Origin: Papilionanthe hookeriana x Papilionanthe teres
Taxonomy: Eukaryota; Streptophyta; Magnoliopsida; Asparagales; Orchidaceae
Assembly (NCBI GenBank): GCA_022702705.1
Contig: CM040424.1
Coordinates: 78,371,452-78,435,451, forward strand
Length of the DNA stretch: 64,000 nucleotides
Direction of reading: 5' to 3'
Numbering within the stretch: position 1 is the first letter of the stretch; each line of letters starts with the position of its first letter. The notes under the pieces are model-generated. The model did no database searches. It saw nothing but the letters and a program-made list of their open reading frames with translations, and had not been told where the DNA came from. Below are positions 58,436 to 64,000 of the stretch, piece after piece. The translations under genes and the position numbers were made by a program.

Positions 58436-60720
58436 AATCTCTCTTGAAATATTACTCATGAATGTATTCAATTGAATATAATTGAATGTCTCAAATTGAT
58501 AGTGTATTGATAGTGTCTTTAATCTTTTGACTTTGTTTGTTTTCTTCCACAAGAGGTATGTGCATCATCTATAAGAGTGTGTTTGCATTTGCTTGAAGAT
58601 TATACGAACTGTCTTTGATGTATAAGAATAACTTCATTAGTAATGATTGAGCTTCAACGCAATGGATGATGTCAATGTGAGAACGAATTGTCTTCTGCAT
58701 TTAATGATGAGTAAAAGGGCCAAGGATGTAACTCTCCTGAAAAACTATCACTTAGTAACTCTAGATCCACTATCGAATTCGATGATCTTTAATAGAGTCT
58801 TTGAGAATATTATTTAAGTTATCCTATTTCATTTTGATGAATTCCAGAAATTTAATAAGTATTTAATAATCATTTGATTTGCTATAAATTTCTCCACAAA
58901 GACACCAAAAAGTGCATCAAAAGTATGAATAATTTTTCTCGAGAGGGAATAGAACCAAGTACGCACCAGACCTTTAAGAGTGATGGAATGAACTTGACGA
59001 ATGAGTGCACCAATGATTGGTTATATATGCATGACAGTTCTATAATGAACAAGATGTTCACATGGGTTAAAGGTCCTATTATAAGAGTCGATGCTGGGAA
59101 GCTTGAATCCTACCAGAATGGGGTGTTGGAGGATCGTATCGTCTAAAGGCAAAGATTCATGAGTACTACGAAAAGGAAGAAAATGACATGTCTTCTAAAA
59201 ATAGTTCATCTTGAACCAAACATCATAGTTTATCGTGGATTATAGGATGTGGTTGGGCTAAGTTCTCTAAGAGAGTTGGAGGATGTAATTTGGTGCCGCC
59301 TTACAAGATGGATGCGTGAAATTAGTAACCTTTAAAAATTTGTATCCCAACCCAGTTCAGAAAGAACAATAGTGTGAGAAGGGACAGTCGGTAAAGCATC
59401 ATCTATCCAGGGATCACAGAGCGATGACAATCGGGTAGATAAACCTCACCTACTTTAGCTACTATTGGTTGTTGAGTTTCACATAAAAATTGAAGAATCT
59501 CATTTTAAGGTTCATCCATTCTCCGAATGAAGTCCTCAAAGGGCAAATAAGAGACATCTTCATGAGTATGGTGGTGCGTATTATTAAAAAATGAAGCAAC
59601 GGATTAGCGTCCCAGACTTGGAGACCGTACCTTGGAATGACGGGTTCTAGAAAACTTCTACCAACAAGATTTCGTTTCCCACAAACAACCCCAAACTGTT
59701 GTGTCACTAAGGTAGCATGAAAATTTAACATATCAATATTATATGGTGATCCAACAAGCAAACGGATTATATATAAATAATAGGAAAAATCACTATGACT
59801 TTTTACATGAAAGAAATTGAAGGAAAAAAATATATATATAGGGGCTAGCCCAATTAAAACAATTCATTTTAACTATATATTATATTGATCACTCTTATCC
59901 CGTAAATGAAAAAAAAATGGTTACAACACCACACCAAGTACACACTTGTTTACGCACAATTGACATAAAATTTTAGGAGTATGAAAAGAGTCACCCAATT
60001 ATGATTACAGTGGTCATAAGTAGTTTCCACCGGAAGTTATCGTTGGATCTGTTATGCAACATTATCCGTTCATCATATTTAAGATACTTTGTTACATCAT
60101 ATTCAAAATACCTCATTACACAGTATTCGATGACATATCATTACAAAACATAACCCACTGACAACGGCAAGCAAAGGATGACCGACAAAGATTGATGCCA
60201 AATCGTAGGCACTTGTTGTAGGTGACCCCTTACCATCATATTTTTCAATCAAAAACAACACTAAAATCCCTCAAATAAATAAAATGAGGCTATTTATAGC
60301 CTCTAAACGAGAGACATTTTATCATTTGATGAGTAACTCTAACAACTTGATTATAGGACTATAATTGATTTCTTTAATCATTCAATCTTTTTAATAATTT
60401 AAGAGAGTAATGACTTCATAATTAAAGGAGCTTAATATAATTGAATTTCTCACCTCAAGACCCTCAATTTGAATATAAAAATATTAAATTTAAAATTTAT
60501 TTGACCATTCAATTAATGATGACTATTATAGCTTAATTTTAAAATATTCAAGGAATTATTTTGGCACCATCATAAACTCTGAGACTATGGCAGCTGATCT
60601 ACCTAGTCTTCTTTATTTCTTATATTATAAGTTTATTTTCATCTGCATGTCTTCTTTTTGTTGATTTTTTTTCAAGATCTAACAAGTGGTTTTATTTTTT
60701 TTTTTGTGGGCAGGTATAAC
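58436..60720. other. Intergenic stretch, probable retroelement debris
   Basis: Frames 58874-59146 (+) and 59462-59761 (-) resemble no family I know. A palindromic TATA region (GAGGCTATTTATAGCCTC, 60285-60302) is suggestive of an LTR. No gene called. Confidence 0.35.
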
Positions 60721-60723
60721 AAC

Positions 60724-61050
60724 ATGTCATCTAGGATTACAGGGACAAGCAGAGTTGTTTTGTGTTATTGTGGACTACTAACATCTCTGTTACTCACATC
60801 GCGCAAGCCTCATAGTTGTGGGTGACAGTTCTACGGTTTTCGTAGGTGAGTTTCAGCTCGTTGCGGTTTCTTCCGATGGGCCGACACTCCCACATGTTAC
60901 ACTGCCAGTAGTGATGAGAATCCGATGTTTTCTCAAGTTGATAGTGCAGATGAGGAAAGATGAAGACTGAGTTTTAAATTGAATATATTAATATTTCTAA
61001 TTGTCGTTGTTCTTGTGTTTATCCTTTTTTTTATTTGTTTTGCTATTCAC
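60724..61050 (+). pseudogene. Decayed GRF zinc-finger / membrane-helix protein
   Basis: From ATG 60724 the + strand reads M-S-S-R, then C-Y-C-G at residues 14-17. It continues with R-K-P-H-S-C-G, a stop (TGA), Q-F-Y-G-F, another stop, then R-C-G-F-F-R-W-A-D. This is the GRF zinc-finger layout with two premature stops, and C-G-F-F-x-W is retained. After a further stop a hydrophobic segment follows in another frame (I-F-L-I-V-V-V-L-V-F-I-L-F-F-I near 60985-61030), like the C-terminal membrane helix of the At4g04775-like proteins. It resembles the decayed copy at 19548-19712 (same M-S-S-R start and C-Y-C-G spacing). A splice-acceptor-like GGGCAG precedes the ATG. No functional product expected. 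Confidence 0.65.
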
Positions 61051-61214
61051 GAGAGTGTGAGTAATATGTATTGCATCTATGTTTGTATTTTTAATATGAC
61101 ATGTAGTTGTTTTTCTGTGCTGTTTGATCTGTCACTTCTTTCTTTATCTATTTTTCTCCTCATTCAATTTTATTTCAAATAAGCTGTTCTAAATAAGCTC
61201 CCCCAAACAGTCAA

Positions 61215-61384
61215 CTTCGTTTGGGGCAGCTTATTTGGTTCATAGTGTTTTGAAAATACACCTGGACTGTTTGGGTAAACTGCGTTTTGGCAGCTTATGT
61301 TTTTTCAAAACATTGAAAACATTGTTTTCACACCGCACCTACCTAGGTGCAGTGGGAGCTTTTTTTGGCTGAAGTCCGACTTTA

Positions 61385-61417
<33 letters not shown>

Positions 61418-61500
61418 CCACCGCACCTATTTTATCAGCAGATTATTTTTAATCAGCTTATCAACACATTATTCAATAAGCTACAGACCTCAAAACGGCC
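61215..61500 (+). mobile_element. MITE, 'TTTGGGGCAGCTTATT' family, copy 3
   Basis: Aligns along its length with 9343-9625 (TTTGGGGCAGCTTATTTGG, CACCGCACCTACCTAGGTGC, TAATCAGCTTATCAACA, AATAAGCTACAG). Contains a poly-A run of about 31 at 61386-61416. Confidence 0.75.
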
Positions 61501-61814
61501 ACATATAAATAGTTGGACAATATTTTAGCAGACTTTCTCCTATCAATAAATTATACAGCTCAAATATAACTAAAATTATTCAGATATTTCTACCAATAAA
61601 CATTTTAAATAAAAGGTATGGAAAATTTGATATAGCTATCCCAATTAAATGCATAAACTCTGAGAAATGAAATTCCTGCAAAAATTTCCACACACTTTCT
61701 GCATCAACAATGGCGTTCAGTGTCAGGAAGCCATACTCAACTAACCAAAGTTGGCGGCAGCAAAATCATCTGCTAAAATTTCAAAGAAATTCATATCAAA
61801 GTTTTAAACATAGG

Positions 61815-62015
61815 AATTACATAAATACCACTTAATTCCCATGTATTTACATATCTAACTTCAATTTTTATGAAGATGCACCCCACCTATGCATGAAAAG
61901 GCATTTTTCACTATTTAAAAGTTAGAAAAATGATACTTTTTTATGAGATATGTAAAGTTTAGGTGTTAGATCTGTAAGATACATAGGAATTGAGTGGTAT
62001 GTATGTAAATGGCCG
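61815..62015. mobile_element. MITE, 'TATTTACATAT' family
   Basis: The left arm (ACATAAATACCACTTAATTC, ATGTATTTACATATCTAAC) and right arm (GTTAGATCTGTAAGATACAT, then GAATTGAGTGGTATGTATG) are inverted copies. This is the clearest member of this family in the window. Confidence 0.75.
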
Positions 62016-62547
62016 CTATGACTATAAAATTGACTGATAATACCTTTAATCCTCTTCCATAGGGACATCTGGAATATCCCACCTGTCTTCCTCAATTGGC
62101 TTATTTAATACAGAGATGAGAGGAGGTGATAGCAAGTCAAGGAATTTAATAGAACAAAAGACAGAAAATATTCTGCATTTCAAGCGAAGGGCATAAACAA
62201 TGCAATACTGATATTGTCATAAATGATATTTATGTGCATCACATGCGAACTAGTAATCACAATACAAAGCATCATACTAGTACTACCTAATTTGCATTGA
62301 CTTGCAACAACTTCTCTTTTGACTTGGAGCTATTGAGGGAATTGTCCACCACATTTGCTTGAAATTCATAATATTTGACAATATCATGTATGATAAATAA
62401 TGATAATTATCCTCTTAAAATTCATATGGATCCCAATGTTGGGCTATAAAAAACAGTTTGATATACAAGTAGAATGTGAAAAAAATACAAATATTATGAT
62501 GAATGTGTCACAAAATTAAAAAAGATTGTGTTAAATGCAATGTAAAA
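62016..62547. other. AT-rich stretch, nothing recognised
   Basis: No frames, RNA genes or repeat ends identified. Confidence 0.4.
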
Positions 62548-62812
62548 GGGTGTAATTACATGCAGACTACCGAAAACTTGCTATTTATAAATTAACCACC
62601 CTCTATCATACACTTTTCAAATTTTCACTCATATATCAAAATTCATGGAAAAACCGCAACCCATATTGTTCATTTTTATCAAATTCTCAATAGTTTGATC
62701 GTGGCACGTGTAAATACATTGGTTCTATAGTTCAAAAAAAATCGTTTGGGTGATTAAATTTGTAAATATCAATGTGTCCGACGGTTTGTATGTAATTATC
62801 AATGTAAAAATA
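62548..62812 (-). mobile_element. MITE, family shared with 2815, 32869 and 63120
   Basis: The left end (GTAATTACATGCAGAC, ACTTGCTATTTATAAA) and right end (TTTGTAAATATCAATGTG, GTATGTAATTATC) are imperfect inverted copies. The core matches the reverse complement of 2900-2950. Confidence 0.6.
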
Positions 62813-63119
62813 GTATTTGTTAAGGATATGGTGATAGAAATAAACATAGGCCGTTTTGTTATGTTAAATGAAAGGTAAGGAATGTGCTTGATAGCGGAGC
62901 CGCTAAAGAGATTATGAAAAAATAAAACTAATCCAATATTACATTCATATAATTGTTTTAAATGATTTACAAAAAAATGCACAACACTCCAAAGGAAATA
63001 CAACAAAACCAATAAAAAATAAGAATTAATAATATCAACCCCGAATAGTTTGAATAAGGCACGTGTATATCATATTTAAGTTAAATAACTATGAAGAAGT
63101 GAGAGAGAGAGAATTCATG

Positions 63120-63275
63120 ATAAAATACAACTGATATTTTTCAATTTTATTAAATTCTCAATAGTCTGATCATGATGTGCGTAAATGCAATGGTTCTATA
63201 GTTCAAAAAAATCACATGGATGCTATGTTTGTAAATAACAATGTTTCGAGTGTTGTGCAAGTAATTATCCCTAAA
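63120..63275 (-). repeat. Truncated MITE of the 62548 family
   Basis: TTTATTAAATTCTCAATAGT, GGTTCTATAGTTCAAAAAAA and GTAAATAACAATGTTTCG match the right two thirds of 62548-62812. The left end is missing. Confidence 0.55.
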
Positions 63276-64000
63276 CAAAAATAACTGCAATGAAGGAGAG
63301 AGAGAGAGAGAGTTTATGAAAGGGGCAATTAGAGAAATAACTAAATTTCTAAAGCAGGTCATCATACAAAGGATTTTAATTAAGAATTATAATAATTTAG
63401 AAACAAAAAACTAGAATAGAGAAACCGACCAGCTATTGGTTCTTGGTATTCTAGAAATAAATCTTTATAGACTAATAAAGTAGCATTAATAACTGATTTT
63501 TGTCAACATTCTTCTATCGACCACTCTCATATCTAGTCCTAAGCTCTCTTTAGGCGGTTGCTCTTGGTCTGACTTAGGACTTTGGTTGGCTGAGATGTTT
63601 AGATTTGGTTCAAATCAAAATCATAAAATAACTTGACATTAAATAAGGCTTGAATCAGAATTAATTCAAAACAAATCAAGCTAAATTAAACTCAATTCCT
63701 ACAAAATTTAGAAAAATAATTCAAATCTATTAAATCTAAATCAAACTAAAATTGAAACTAATTCAATATGAAATGAACCAAGTAAACCTAAACTTAAATG
63801 ACATAGATATAAATAAAAGAAATTAAAAGAAGTAATCAATCCAACTTGAAACAACTAAACTTAATAAAATCAAACTAAATTAACTTCAAATAAATCAATA
63901 TAAAACCAAAATGCACTCAAACCAAATTGAATTAAATACACTAAACAGTAAGCTAAGACAAATTTGCACTTCAAACCAAACTTAAGTTAAACATTTAACT
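63276..64000. other. AT-rich stretch to the window end
   Basis: A short (AG)n run lies at 63297-63313. From about 63600 the sequence is dominated by degenerate AAATCAAAC/AATTAAAC words. No gene. Confidence 0.4.

Noticed and set aside
58874..59761. Two 90-99 codon frames that could be gag-like
   Set aside because: I looked for gypsy or copia gag/pol signatures and found none clear enough to call.
1..64000. tRNA, rRNA, CRISPR array or bacterial-type operon
   Set aside because: Nothing with tRNA A/B boxes in a cloverleaf, rRNA similarity, or regularly spaced repeats with unique spacers was noticed. The tandem repeats seen are microsatellites and short duplications.

Overview
This window is AT-rich nuclear DNA of a flowering plant. 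The evidence is two conserved eukaryotic genes split by spliceosomal introns, degenerate plant Ty1/copia, L1 and RTE retroelements, many short MITE-like inverted-repeat elements, and abundant (AT)n, (ATT)n and (TTC)n microsatellites. I cannot name the species from sequence alone.

Two genes look intact and face each other tail to tail. On the + strand (22021-33845) is an eight-exon putative glucose-6-phosphate 1-epimerase of 319 aa. On the - strand (57045-39678) is an eleven-exon NOG2/NUG2-type nucleolar GTPase of 544 aa, a 60S ribosome assembly factor. All reading-frame phases close across both models. In the epimerase, the position where the family normally has an acidic residue (C-V-E or C-V-D) reads C-V-G, so its activity is uncertain. 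In NOG2, two introns need GC instead of GT at the 5' splice site. Both genes are swollen by repeats: epimerase introns 1 and 2 are about 4.6 and 5.0 kb, and NOG2 introns 3, 4 and 8 are about 6.3, 3.3 and 2.9 kb.

Layout: 1-6260 is repeat-derived or unrecognised. 6264-8494 is an internally deleted copia element. 9215-11840 is a diverged copy of the 3' flank and intron 9 of NOG2, missing coding exons 10 and 11. 12137-13690 is a decayed RTE-type LINE inserted beside a copia fragment. 15368-17640 holds two direct LTR-like repeats. 17660-18353 is a broken NPF (NRT1/PTR) transporter pseudogene. 19548-19712 and 60724-61050 are two decayed GRF zinc-finger genes. 21396-21900 is a possible divergent transcript sharing the epimerase promoter. 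34651-37922 and 38585-39240 are nested transposon insertions with recognisable target-site duplications. 57046-57440 is the NOG2 promoter region, and the remainder to 64000 is AT-rich with MITEs.

No tRNA, rRNA, CRISPR array or prokaryotic-type system was seen. The points most worth following are the epimerase active-site change, the exon-less NOG2 segmental copy, the GC-AG introns, and a full-ended L1 that carries ORF1 and its 3' end but no ORF2.
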